Position numbers and translations under genes: made by a program. A DNA stretch of 43,391 bases from Streptomyces sp. NRRL S-1022 (GTDB lineage: Bacteria > Actinomycetota > Actinomycetes > Streptomycetales > Streptomycetaceae), in NCBI RefSeq assembly GCF_000720135.1, contig NZ_JOIU01000044.1:1-43391 (forward strand), given 5' to 3'. Positions within the stretch are counted from its first letter, which is position 1; every line of letters starts with the position of its first letter. Under the pieces are notes generated by a model. It saw only the letters and a list, made by a program, of their open reading frames with translations. It was not told the DNA's origin and made no database searches. Below, piece after piece: positions 17,060 to 24,210 of the stretch.

Positions 17060-17994
17060 GCGGGCCTCCCAAGCGTCTCGATCGCGGTCGTGGAGCCGTG
17101 GTACTCCACGGCATCCCTGGTCAGGTCCATGAACGCCTCCTCCAGCGACACGCTCCGCGCGCTCAGCTCGAACAGCGCGATCCCGTGTTCGGCGGCCCTC
17201 AGCCCGATCTCGCGGGCGGTCAGCCCAGTCACCTGCAGCTCCTCGGAACCGATCCGGCCGGTGACATCGACGTCCGGCCCGGCGAGTACGTCTCGCAGCC
17301 GGGCCGGGTCCTGGGTGACAACCTTCACCGTGTCCCCGCCGGCCTCCCGGATCAGGTCTGCCACGGTCGTGTCGGCCAGCAGCCGCCCGCGCCCCACGAT
17401 GATCAGGTGGTCCGCCACCAGGGCCATCTCGCTCATCAGATGGGAGGACACGAACACCGTCCGACCCTCGTCGGCGAGCCCTTTCAGGAGGTTGCGGATC
17501 CAGAGCACCCCTTCCGGGTCCAGCCCGTTGACCGGCTCATCGAGCATGACCGTCTGCGGATCGCCCAGCAGCGCCGCCGCGATGCCCAGCCGCTGGCCCA
17601 TCCCGAGGGAGAAGGCGCCGGCCCGCTTCTCCGCCACGCTGTCGAGTCCGGCAAGGCCGATGACCTCGTCGACCCGGCTGCCGGGAATGCCGTGGGTGAG
17701 CGCAAGCGCTCTGAGGTGGTTGTACGCCGAGCGGCCGGGGTGGATCGACTTCGCCTCCAGGAGGGCGCCGACTTCCTGCAGCGGCGCCTGGTGGCGGGCG
17801 TAGCGGTGGCCGTTCACGGTGACGGAGCCGCTGGTCGGGGCGTCGAGGCCGACGATCATGCGCATGGTCGTGGACTTGCCCGCGCCGTTGGGCCCCAGGA
17901 AGCCGGTCACCGTGCCGGGCTTCACCACGAAGTCCAGCCCGTCGACGGCCGTCTTCTCGCCGTACCTCTTGGTCAACCGCCGTGCGTCGATCAT
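17056..17994 (-). CDS. ABC transporter ATP-binding protein
   Basis: 312 residues. Walker A is GPNGAGKST (about 35-43) and the Q-loop region follows near GLDAPTSG. The signature motif is degenerate (AFSLGMGQRL, rather than LSGGQ), as is usual in the BcrA/DrrA subfamily. Walker B is TVMLDEPVNGLDP, and the switch His lies in VFVSSHLMSEM. A roughly 90-residue C-terminal extension is typical of antibiotic-type exporters. It is the first gene of a four-gene coupled unit: ATPase, permease, kinase, regulator. An 18-bp palindrome lies 114 bp upstream. A role in drug or envelope-stress export is inferred from the subfamily and operon. Confidence 0.95.
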   Translation of the reverse strand: MIDARRLTKRYGEKTAVDGLDFVVKPGTVTGFLGPNGAGKSTTMRMIVGLDAPTSGSVTVNGHRYARHQAPLQEVGALLEAKSIHPGRSAYNHLRALALTHGIPGSRVDEVIGLAGLDSVAEKRAGAFSLGMGQRLGIAAALLGDPQTVMLDEPVNGLDPEGVLWIRNLLKGLADEGRTVFVSSHLMSEMALVADHLIIVGRGRLLADTTVADLIREAGGDTVKVVTQDPARLRDVLAGPDVDVTGRIGSEELQVTGLTAREIGLRAAEHGIALFELSARSVSLEEAFMDLTRDAVEYHGSTTAIETLGRPA

Positions 17995-18107
17995 TCGCGT
18001 TCTCCTGTCGGGCTCCGGCGTCCGTCACTCCGGACGCCTCACCGGCAAAGCTAGGCGCCGAATCACCCGGATCCCGTGGTACCGGGAGGCTGAACTGCGG
18101 CGGTCGT

Positions 18108-18125
18108 GTAGTACCGCGGTACTAC
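18108..18125. promoter_or_regulatory. 18-bp perfect palindrome upstream of the ABC/two-component operon
   Basis: GTAGTACCGCGGTACTAC is a perfect palindrome between the start of the ABC ATPase gene (minus strand) and decayed DNA. Its symmetry and promoter-proximal position suggest a dimer-binding operator, perhaps for the operon's own NarL-type regulator. A short hairpin in RNA is the alternative. Confidence 0.55.
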
Positions 18126-18129
18126 GCGC

Positions 18130-18337
18130 CTACCTGCGGTGCAGCCCCAGCACCAGCAGGCCGGGGAACAGCGGCAGCCAGGCCGTCAGCAGCCGGCAGC
18201 CGAAGACCGCCGACAGGGCCGCGGCTACCGGCACCCCGGCCGCGGTGAGCATCAGCACGAGCGCGCGTCCAGCGAGCCCAGACCACCCGGGGTGGGCAGC
18301 AATACGGCGGCGCCGCTGGCAAGGAGGTACGCCAGGC
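18130..18337 (-). pseudogene. C-terminal remnant of a YbhN/LPG-synthase-type membrane protein
   Basis: Reading the minus strand gives LAYLLASGAAVLLPTPGGLG followed by SLDA, then in a shifted frame ALVLMLTAAGVPVAAALSAV and a final LLTAWLPLFPGLLVLGLHRR before the stop at 18130. LPTPGGLGxxDA is a hallmark near the C-terminus of the lysylphosphatidylglycerol synthase membrane domain (UPF0104/YbhN). The frame breaks near 18262, and the N-terminal 200 or more residues are missing. Confidence 0.65.
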
Positions 18338-18354
18338 GGCCGCGACGATCGGGA

Positions 18355-18610
18355 ACCGCGCGTCCACCGCCCGCGCCACCGCCCGCGCCCTCGCTCGGGC
18401 CGCGCTCGCGGCCGGCCGCCGGGAGCCGCCGCAGGGGCTCGGCTTCACTGACCGCGCGGTCTCCCGCCGTATCGCCGCCCTCCAGGCCACCCCACTCCGC
18501 GCCTGTGGCCGCTGGCGGCTGCCGTTCTGGCGCTCGGCGCCCTCACCGCGCTGGGCGCCGCCGACGCAACCGGCGACCTGCTCCGGCTGCTGGAGCCGGC
18601 CCTCGCCTGA
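18355..18610 (+). pseudogene. C-terminal remnant of an M56-type membrane peptidase
   Basis: The plus strand carries ARALARAALAAGRREPP, TDRAVSRRIAALQATPL and, after a frame change, AAAVLALGALTALGAADATG with the ending DLLRLLEPALA. This is the pattern at the C-terminus of actinobacterial BlaR1-like M56 peptidases: a RRVAALQ segment, a last membrane span and a DATxDLxRLxE tail. The catalytic half is missing. A complete M56 gene lies 60 bp further on, in the opposite direction. Confidence 0.55.
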
Positions 18611-18669
18611 GAATGATCAGGCGGCGGGCCGGTTGCCCATCCGGCGGTGGGCCGCCGGGGTCGAACCGG

Positions 18670-19599
18670 TCAGGGAGCCTGCTCGCCCTGGGCGACCTCG
18701 ACCTCGTGGTGGAAGTCGACGACGCCCGCCGCTCCGGCGGCGACGGACAGGACCGTGCAGACCACGAGGAGGAACGCGGTGCGGCGGGTGGTGCGCGGGC
18801 GCGTCCGGGTGGGTGCGAGAAGCGCCGCGACGCGTTGCGGCACCGGTCCGGCCGTCGCCGCGGGTGCGAAGTCCGGTCGGGTGGAGGGGGAGGCGTTTCC
18901 GGCGAGGGCGGCGCGGGCGATGGCCGTGGCGATCAGGCGCCGGTCTCCGGTGACCTCGGCGGCGGCCTCGTCAGCGGCCCGCTCGGCGGCGAACCGGATG
19001 GTGGCGCGGGTGGTGCGCAGGGCGGGGTGGCAGTGGGCGGCGAGTTCGGCGGCGGCCAAGAAGTAGTGGTGCCCGGCCCGGTTGTGGGCGCGCTCATGGG
19101 CGAAGAGGGCCTCACGCTCGGCAGGTCCCAGACTGCGCAGCATGGCGGTGGTGACGACGATGCGGTGGGGCCGGCCGGGCAGAGCGTACGCGTCCGGATC
19201 GGGCGATTCGATCACGCACAGGTCACCTGCGGCGGGGCGGCGGTCGGCCTGCGTGCGGGCGGTTTGGAAGGCGCGGGTCTGGCGAAAGGCCGAGCGTGCG
19301 AGAGTCCAGACGCTGAGGGTGAGCATCCCGGTGGCCGCCATGGCGGCGGGGAGGACGAAGTAGTCCGAGGGGGTCCGCAGGGGGTGGACGAGTTCGCCGA
19401 GGGCGGCGAAGGCGGGGAGTTTGAGCAGTCCGGTCAGGACGAGGGCGCCGAGAGCGGCGACGCAGGCTCCCGCCAGCGCCAGGGTCGAGGCGGTGAGGAC
19501 CCACAGCGCGGTGGCGGGGGCCAGTCGGTCGAGGGTTCGGCGGGCCAGCGTCGGCGCGAGGAAGGGCAGGATCAGCGGGAGGAGCAGCAGTGCGGTCAT
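18670..19599 (-). CDS. M56-family (BlaR1-like) membrane metallopeptidase
   Basis: 309 residues. Membrane segments occur near residues 3-18, 33-58, 82-100 and 275-292. The zinc motif HERAH (His168-His172) sits in ALFAHERAHNRAGHH, with a downstream Glu/Asp-rich helix (RFAAERAADEAAAEVTGDR) supplying the third ligand. Unlike BlaR1 there is no C-terminal penicillin-binding sensor domain, which is usual for actinobacterial members. In the BlaR1/MecR1 model the peptidase inactivates the BlaI repressor upon signal. The start overlaps the stop of the blaI-like gene (ATGA), so the two are coupled. The sensed signal is unknown. Confidence 0.9.
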   Translation of the reverse strand: MTALLLLPLILPFLAPTLARRTLDRLAPATALWVLTASTLALAGACVAALGALVLTGLLKLPAFAALGELVHPLRTPSDYFVLPAAMAATGMLTLSVWTLARSAFRQTRAFQTARTQADRRPAAGDLCVIESPDPDAYALPGRPHRIVVTTAMLRSLGPAEREALFAHERAHNRAGHHYFLAAAELAAHCHPALRTTRATIRFAAERAADEAAAEVTGDRRLIATAIARAALAGNASPSTRPDFAPAATAGPVPQRVAALLAPTRTRPRTTRRTAFLLVVCTVLSVAAGAAGVVDFHHEVEVAQGEQAP

Positions 19600-19967
19600 C
19601 GCTCGTCGCCCTCCAGGAGCCGGCGCAGGTGCTGCTCGTCACCGGGACTGAGCTGGGCCACGAAGCGGGCCAGGACCGTCTCCCGGTCGGCGTCCCGGTC
19701 GAGTTCGGTGTGCATGCGCCGGGCTGTCAGGCCGGGCGCGTCCTGGACGGGGAAGTAGGCGTAGCCGCGGCCCTGCCGCTCCCGGTCGACGACGCCCTTC
19801 TCGTGCAGACGGGTCAGTATCGTCGCCACCGTCGTCCGGGCCAGGCCGGAGCCGAGCTCGGCCTGCACCCGCCCTGGCGTGAGCGGGGCCCCGGCGGCCC
19901 ACAGCGCGGCCATGACGGCGGCCTCGAGCTCGCCTGCCGGCCGCCTCTCGCCCCTCGCGTCGGTCAT
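19596..19967 (-). CDS. BlaI/MecI-family transcriptional repressor
   Basis: About 123 residues. The winged helix covers residues 10-75 (GELEAAVMAALWAAGAPLTP, then LARTTVATILTRLHEKGVV and REROG-like wing RERQGRGYAYFP). The C-terminal dimerisation helices follow (MHTELDRDADRETVLARFVA). ATG 19967 is preferred because GAGGA lies 7-9 bases upstream; a GTG at 19982 is the longer alternative. It is divergent from the DedA operon, with an inverted repeat GTCTACAACATTGTAGTC in between. The repressor therefore probably controls both directions and, through the matching site at 10898-10915, the COG4705 gene. Confidence 0.93.
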   Translation of the reverse strand: MTDARGERRPAGELEAAVMAALWAAGAPLTPGRVQAELGSGLARTTVATILTRLHEKGVVDRERQGRGYAYFPVQDAPGLTARRMHTELDRDADRETVLARFVAQLSPGDEQHLRRLLEGDER

Positions 19968-20010
19968 GGGAACGTTCCTCACTCCGCCATCGTCTAGAGT
20001 TCAGTAGACC

Positions 20011-20028
20011 GTCTACAACATTGTAGTC
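20011..20028. promoter_or_regulatory. BlaI-type operator between blaI-like gene and DedA operon
   Basis: GTCTACAACATTGTAGTC is an inverted repeat (one mismatch) with CTACAA/TTGTAG half sites. It lies 43 bp upstream of the repressor start and 77 bp upstream of the DedA start, so it can serve both divergent promoters. It differs at only two positions from the perfect copy at 10898-10915. Confidence 0.75.
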
Positions 20029-20087
20029 AGTCGCCGGATGCCGCCGCGCCACCGTTCCGCCGCATCCGACAGTCCGGAGGAAGAACG

Positions 20088-20108
20088 ATGAAGGGGCCCC
20101 GACGATGA
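20088..20108 (+). CDS. Six-codon leader ORF overlapping the DedA start
   Basis: A strong ribosome site (GGAGG, 20077-20081) precedes ATG 20088, which encodes only MKGPRR before a TGA that overlaps the DedA ATG (ATGA at 20105-20108). DedA itself has only AAGGGG as a site, so ribosomes may load on the mini-ORF and re-initiate. The Gly-Pro-Arg-Arg content could make translation slow. It was found by reading the sequence; expression is unproven. Confidence 0.45.
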   Translation: MKGPRR

Positions 20109-20773
20109 CCACAGCCATATGCCTATCGTCGCAGCTCGCCGTCAATGTGCTCGACGCGCGGTCGCTGCTGTCCGCGTTCGGCGTGCTGGGCGTGGGCGTG
20201 GTGCTGTTCGCCGAGACCGGACTGCTGATCGGCTTCTTCCTCCCGGGCGATTCTCTGCTGTTCACGGCCGGTCTGCTGTGCACCGGCACCGCCGGGAGCG
20301 GCCTGAAGCTGTCACTCGCCTCGCTCCTGGTCGCCGCAGCGGTGGGAGCGCTGGCCGGCTCACAGTGCGGATACCTCCTGGGCCGTCGAGCGGGCGGCGC
20401 CCTGCTCGCCCGAAGCCGCTCGGCCCGCCTGCACGAGGGGGCGAGACGCGCGGAGGAGCTGCTGGACCGCTACGGGTACGCGAAGGCGATCGTCCTGGCC
20501 CGCTTCGTTCCGGTGGTACGCACGGTCCTGAACCCGATGGCGGGCGCCCTGCGGGTGCCGGTGCGCACGTTCACCCTCTGGCAGGTGACCGGCGGGCTGG
20601 TGTGGAGCCTGGGGCTCACCCTGGCGGGCTACGCGCTGGGCTCCTCCGTGCCGAACGTGGACCGCTATCTGCTGCCGATGGTCGCGGTGATCGTGGGCCT
20701 GTCGCTGATTCCGGTCGTCTCCGAGGTGTACCGCTCGCGCCGGGACGCGAAGGCGAAGGAGGCACGCGGATGA
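20105..20773 (+). CDS. DedA-family membrane protein
   Basis: 222 residues with the DedA (SNARE-associated) signatures: LFAETGLLIGFFLPGDSLLF (residues about 35-55) and VLARFVPVVRTVLNPMAGAL (about 130-150). The first forms the re-entrant E/D motif, and the second is the conserved R-containing amphipathic motif. DedA proteins include flippases that return undecaprenyl phosphate across the membrane (UptA) and are linked to peptide-antibiotic resistance. It is the first gene of a five-gene coupled operon with two PAP2 phosphatases and a two-component system, which supports lipid-carrier recycling. A BlaI-type operator lies upstream. Confidence 0.92.
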   Translation: MTTAICLSSQLAVNVLDARSLLSAFGVLGVGVVLFAETGLLIGFFLPGDSLLFTAGLLCTGTAGSGLKLSLASLLVAAAVGALAGSQCGYLLGRRAGGALLARSRSARLHEGARRAEELLDRYGYAKAIVLARFVPVVRTVLNPMAGALRVPVRTFTLWQVTGGLVWSLGLTLAGYALGSSVPNVDRYLLPMVAVIVGLSLIPVVSEVYRSRRDAKAKEARG

Positions 20774-21375
20774 TCATCGCCCTTGACGGCTCGTCGGTCG
20801 ACGGCTCGGCCTACACCGCCGTGGTGAACCTCGCCCGGCGCTCCCCCGTCTGGCTGGACGACACGGTGTCGGCCTGGTCGACGTACGGGCTCGTCCTGTT
20901 CGCGGTGCTCATGGCCGTCGGCTGGTGGCACGCCCGGCGTGTGAGCGCCACCGCGTCCGTGACGGCGCTCGCCGTGCCGTTCGTCGTGGTGGTGGCCTTC
21001 GCTGTGGACGCGGTGCTGAAGCTGCTGGTGCGCGAGGACCGGCCCTGCCAGAGCCTGCGGGTGACCACGCTGGAGGCGTGTCCGGCGCCCGGCGACTGGT
21101 CCTTCCCCAGCAACCACGCGGCCATCGCCGCCGCAGCGGCCGTCGCCCTGCTGTTCGTCTCCCGCCGACTCGGCGCGGTCGCCGTGGTAGCCGCCTGCGC
21201 GATGGCCGTCTCGCGTGTCTGGGTGGGCGCGCACTACCCCCACGACGTGCTGGCAGGGGTGGTGGTGGGCGCCGTGACCGCCCTGCTCGCCATGTGGGCA
21301 CTGCGCAGGCGTGCGGAGCCCGCGGCCCTGCGGCTCGCGGCCACCCGTCTGCGTCCGCTGCTGGTGGTGTCGTGA
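20770..21375 (+). CDS. PAP2-family membrane phosphatase (first copy)
   Basis: About 201 residues with five or six membrane spans and the three PAP2 motifs: KLLVREDRP (motif 1, KxxxxxxRP), SFPSNHA (motif 2, PSxH) and SRVWVGAHYPHDVLAG (motif 3, SRxxxxxHxxxD). BcrC-type members dephosphorylate undecaprenyl pyrophosphate on the outer membrane face. The start overlaps the DedA stop (ATGA). Small size and the DedA partner fit a BcrC/UppP-like role; other lipid phosphates are possible. Confidence 0.92.
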   Translation: MIIALDGSSVDGSAYTAVVNLARRSPVWLDDTVSAWSTYGLVLFAVLMAVGWWHARRVSATASVTALAVPFVVVVAFAVDAVLKLLVREDRPCQSLRVTTLEACPAPGDWSFPSNHAAIAAAAAVALLFVSRRLGAVAVVAACAMAVSRVWVGAHYPHDVLAGVVVGAVTALLAMWALRRRAEPAALRLAATRLRPLLVVS

Positions 21376-22190
21376 AGCGCGGCGAGGTCGCCGAACTGTC
21401 CGGCAGCTGCGGGTTCGGAGCGTGGACGGCGTTCGGCGTGCTGACCATGGTCGTGGGGGGCCACGACGGCATACCGCTGCTCGCGGACGCCGACTTGCTC
21501 TCGTGGTCCGTCGGCCACCGACCCGACGTGGCAGTGGCGCTCGCCCGCGGGCTGACCGACACCGGGACCGGTGTGGTCCCGTACGCGCTGGCGGTGCTGG
21601 CCGCGCTCATCGCGGGGCGCACCTCACGGCAGCGCGCGCTCGCCGTCGCGCTCTGTCTGGGCTGCCTCGGCGCGGGCCAGGCGCTGCGGTACGCGGTGAT
21701 GGCACTCGTCACCCGGCCGCGACCACCCCTGACGGACTGGGCGACGCATGCCTCGGGATGGTCGTTCCCGTCCGGTCACACCACCACGGCGGCCTTCACC
21801 GCGGGACTGTTGATCATCGCCGTACGCGTGCGCGGCCCGCGCGGCACGACCCCGCTCACCCTGATCGTCGGCGGCTGGGGCGCGTCGGTCGGCCTGACCC
21901 GCGTCTACCTCGGAGTGCACTGGTTCACCGACGTCGTCGGCGGCTGGCTGTTCGCCCTCGGGTGGGTTGGCCTGTATCTGAGCGTCGTGGCCCGCTGGCT
22001 TCCCGACCGATGGACCCCCGGCACGACGGACACGGACACGGACTCGGCACGCGGGACGGCAGAACCGACGGGCAGCACAGCAAGGGGCCGAACGCACGCG
22101 GCACCGAAACAGGTGCACGTGGCACGAGAGCAAATGGAGGACCATGCGCCGGACGATCCTGGTCGTCGAGGACGATCACGCCCTGCGTGA
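21372..22190 (+). CDS. PAP2-family membrane phosphatase (second copy)
   Basis: About 272 residues starting at a GTG that overlaps the previous stop. The motifs are RYAVMALVTRPRPP (motif 1; the first basic residue is Arg or shifted), SFPSGHTTTAAF (motif 2) and LTRVYLGVHWFTDVVGG (motif 3). The sequence is only distantly similar to the first copy, so the two are not recent duplicates. The C-terminal 50 residues are hydrophilic and rich in Thr, Asp and Arg, and overlap the start of the response regulator by 47 bases. This suggests either a cytoplasmic tail or a readthrough extension gained by loss of an earlier stop. Confidence 0.88.
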   Translation: MKRGEVAELSGSCGFGAWTAFGVLTMVVGGHDGIPLLADADLLSWSVGHRPDVAVALARGLTDTGTGVVPYALAVLAALIAGRTSRQRALAVALCLGCLGAGQALRYAVMALVTRPRPPLTDWATHASGWSFPSGHTTTAAFTAGLLIIAVRVRGPRGTTPLTLIVGGWGASVGLTRVYLGVHWFTDVVGGWLFALGWVGLYLSVVARWLPDRWTPGTTDTDTDSARGTAEPTGSTARGRTHAAPKQVHVAREQMEDHAPDDPGRRGRSRPA

Positions 22191-22806
22191 CGTGCTGGTG
22201 CGCGGACTGCGCGACGAGGACTTCGACCCCGTGCCCGCACCGGACGGCGCCACCGCCCTGCGCCTGGCCACCGCCGACATCTCCGCCACCGTGCTTGACA
22301 TCGGGCTGCCCGACGCCGACGGACGGGACCTATGCACGGCCATGCGCGCGAACGGATTCCTCTCCCCCGTCATCTTCCTGACCGCCCACCACCGGCTGAG
22401 CGACCGGCTGTCCGGGTTCTCGGCCAGAGGCGACGACTACCTGCCCAAGCCGTTCCATTTCGCCGAGCTCGCCGCCCGCTTGCGGGCAGCGCTGAAACGG
22501 ACCGCGCCGCCGCCTGCCGCCACAGCGGGAGACCTGGCACTGGACGCAGTGCGGCACGTCGTCAGCGTTCGAGGCACCCGAGTCGACCTGACACCGACCG
22601 AGTTCCGTCTCCTGGCGGCGCTCATGGCGGCCTCCGGCGGCATCGTGCGCCGCCGCGAGCTGGTCCGGGCGGCGTGGCCGGAGGGCGCCCAGGTGCACGA
22701 CAACACCCTCGACCAGTACCTGACCCGCCTGCGACGCAAGCTGCGCGAGGCGGGCAGCGACCGAACGATCGGCACGGCCCGCGGGATCGGCCACCGGCTG
22801 TCATGA
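22144..22806 (+). CDS. OmpR-family response regulator
   Basis: 220 residues: a receiver domain with Asp52 in VLDIGLPDADG and Lys in DDYLPKPFHF, then a winged-helix domain (DLTPTEFRLLAALMAASGGIV to TIGTARGIGHRLS). The first acidic pair is EDD at residues 9-11. A GGAGG site sits 3 bases before ATG 22144, inside the PAP2 gene. It is coupled to the kinase downstream (TCATGA overlap). OmpR regulators bind direct repeats with 11-bp period. Such repeats (TTCAGGT) precede the neighbouring COG4705 gene, a likely target. Confidence 0.95.
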   Translation: MRRTILVVEDDHALRDVLVRGLRDEDFDPVPAPDGATALRLATADISATVLDIGLPDADGRDLCTAMRANGFLSPVIFLTAHHRLSDRLSGFSARGDDYLPKPFHFAELAARLRAALKRTAPPPAATAGDLALDAVRHVVSVRGTRVDLTPTEFRLLAALMAASGGIVRRRELVRAAWPEGAQVHDNTLDQYLTRLRRKLREAGSDRTIGTARGIGHRLS

Positions 22807-24182
22807 GTGGCACCCGCCACCGGCTGCAGCCCGCTGTGACCGCCTTCCTCCACCGTCTGGCCCCCCGCACGCTGCGCGGCCGGCTCTCCCTCGTGGCCCT
22901 CACCACGGCCGCGCTGCTGATGCTGGTCCTCACCGTCGCCTTCAACGCCATGGCCCAGCACCGCCTCCAGCACCAGGCGGACGACGAGCTGCGCACCCGC
23001 GCCGCCGCCGTCGCGACGACCATCGACACCACCGGCACGAGCGTGCGCGTCCTGGAGACCTCCAACGACGCCCTCCTCGACACCAACGTATGGATCTACG
23101 CCGGCGGACGCCTGCTGGAAGAGCCCCCGAACGCCGGCCGCCTCACCCGCGTCGCCGACGCCCTCGCCGGGCGCGGCGGGCGGCGGTGCGTCACCGCCGA
23201 TGTGGACGGCCCTCTCCGGCTGTGCTCGCAGCCGGTGTCCGCGGACAAGAGCAAAGCCCTAGTCGTCACCGCGCTCGACCTCTCCCCTTACCGGAGTTCG
23301 GCCGACACCCTGCTCCTGGGATCGCTCGCGCTGGGCGTCATGATGCTCGCCTGCACCTACGCCCTGACCCGGCTGGCGGTGGGCCGCGCGCTGCGCCCGG
23401 TCCGCACGATGACCGACCAGGCCACCCAGTGGAGCGCCGTCGCCTCCGAAGAACGCTTCGGCCATACGCGGCACCCGGCCGAACTCGCGCGCCTCGGTAC
23501 GTCGCTGGACGCCATACTGGACCGCATCCGCACCCTCCTGTCTCACGAGCGGCAGCTCACCGGGGAACTCTCGCACGAGCTGCGCACACCCCTGAGCCGG
23601 ATCATCGCCGAACTCGACTGGTGGCGGACCCGCCCCCGCACCGCCGACCAGACCCATGCCACCCACAAGGTCATCGCGGAAGCCGCCCAGTCCATGCGCA
23701 CCATCTGCGACACCCTCCTCGACGACGCCCGCGGCGGCACACTCACCGCTCCCGGCACCGCCGAGGTCCTCCCCAAGCTGCGACGCCTCACCGAAGTCCT
23801 CGACACCCCATCTCACTTGACGGTCGCCGTTGACGGCCCGCCTCTGGAGGCCGGAGTCCCACCCACCCTCCTCGAACGCATCGTCAGCCCGCTCCTGGCC
23901 AACGCCTGCCGCTACGCCCGCTCCAAGGTCGCCGTCCGCGCCTACCGCGCACCCGACGGCGTACGCATCGACGTCATCGACGACGGCCCCGGCGTACCGC
24001 CCCTGTTCGCCGGGCAGCTCTTCGAGCCCGGCCGGCGCGCGGATCCCGGCGACGGACACAGCGGAGCGGGCCTGGGACTGCCGCTGGCGCGACGCCTGGC
24101 CCGCTCCGCCGGCGGCGAGGTGACGTACGACCCCGGGCACACCCCCGGGGCACGGTTCGTGGTCAGCCTGCCTGCCGGGTAA
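22803..24182 (+). CDS. Sensor histidine kinase (HAMP-HisKA-HATPase)
   Basis: 459 residues. The first membrane span is around 35-53 (SLVALTTAALLMLVLTVAF). An outer sensor domain of about 110 residues contains a Cys pair (RRCVTADVDGPLRLCSQ). The second span is about 174-193, then HAMP (RALRPVRTMTDQATQW). HisKA carries His258 in ELSHELRTPLSRI. The ATPase motifs are LLANACRYAR (N), VIDDGPGV (G1) and GAGLGLPLARRLARSAGG (G2). It is the last gene of the DedA-PAP2 operon and converges on the COG4705 gene with only 28 bp between them. The ligand is unknown; the outer disulphide-capable loop may sense envelope stress. Confidence 0.94.
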   Translation: MSGTRHRLQPAVTAFLHRLAPRTLRGRLSLVALTTAALLMLVLTVAFNAMAQHRLQHQADDELRTRAAAVATTIDTTGTSVRVLETSNDALLDTNVWIYAGGRLLEEPPNAGRLTRVADALAGRGGRRCVTADVDGPLRLCSQPVSADKSKALVVTALDLSPYRSSADTLLLGSLALGVMMLACTYALTRLAVGRALRPVRTMTDQATQWSAVASEERFGHTRHPAELARLGTSLDAILDRIRTLLSHERQLTGELSHELRTPLSRIIAELDWWRTRPRTADQTHATHKVIAEAAQSMRTICDTLLDDARGGTLTAPGTAEVLPKLRRLTEVLDTPSHLTVAVDGPPLEAGVPPTLLERIVSPLLANACRYARSKVAVRAYRAPDGVRIDVIDDGPGVPPLFAGQLFEPGRRADPGDGHSGAGLGLPLARRLARSAGGEVTYDPGHTPGARFVVSLPAG

Positions 24183-24210
24183 CCGCGCCGCAGTCGACGC
24201 TAACGGAGCA

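Noticed and set aside
15038..17803. A 921-codon open frame on the plus strand
   Set aside because: It is antisense to the kinase, permease and ATPase genes, whose motifs are unmistakable. The long frame results from high-GC codon bias, and its protein is low-complexity with no domain.
18139..19758. A 539-codon plus-strand frame
   Set aside because: Antisense to the M56 and BlaI genes; Gly/Arg/Gln-rich with no recognisable fold.
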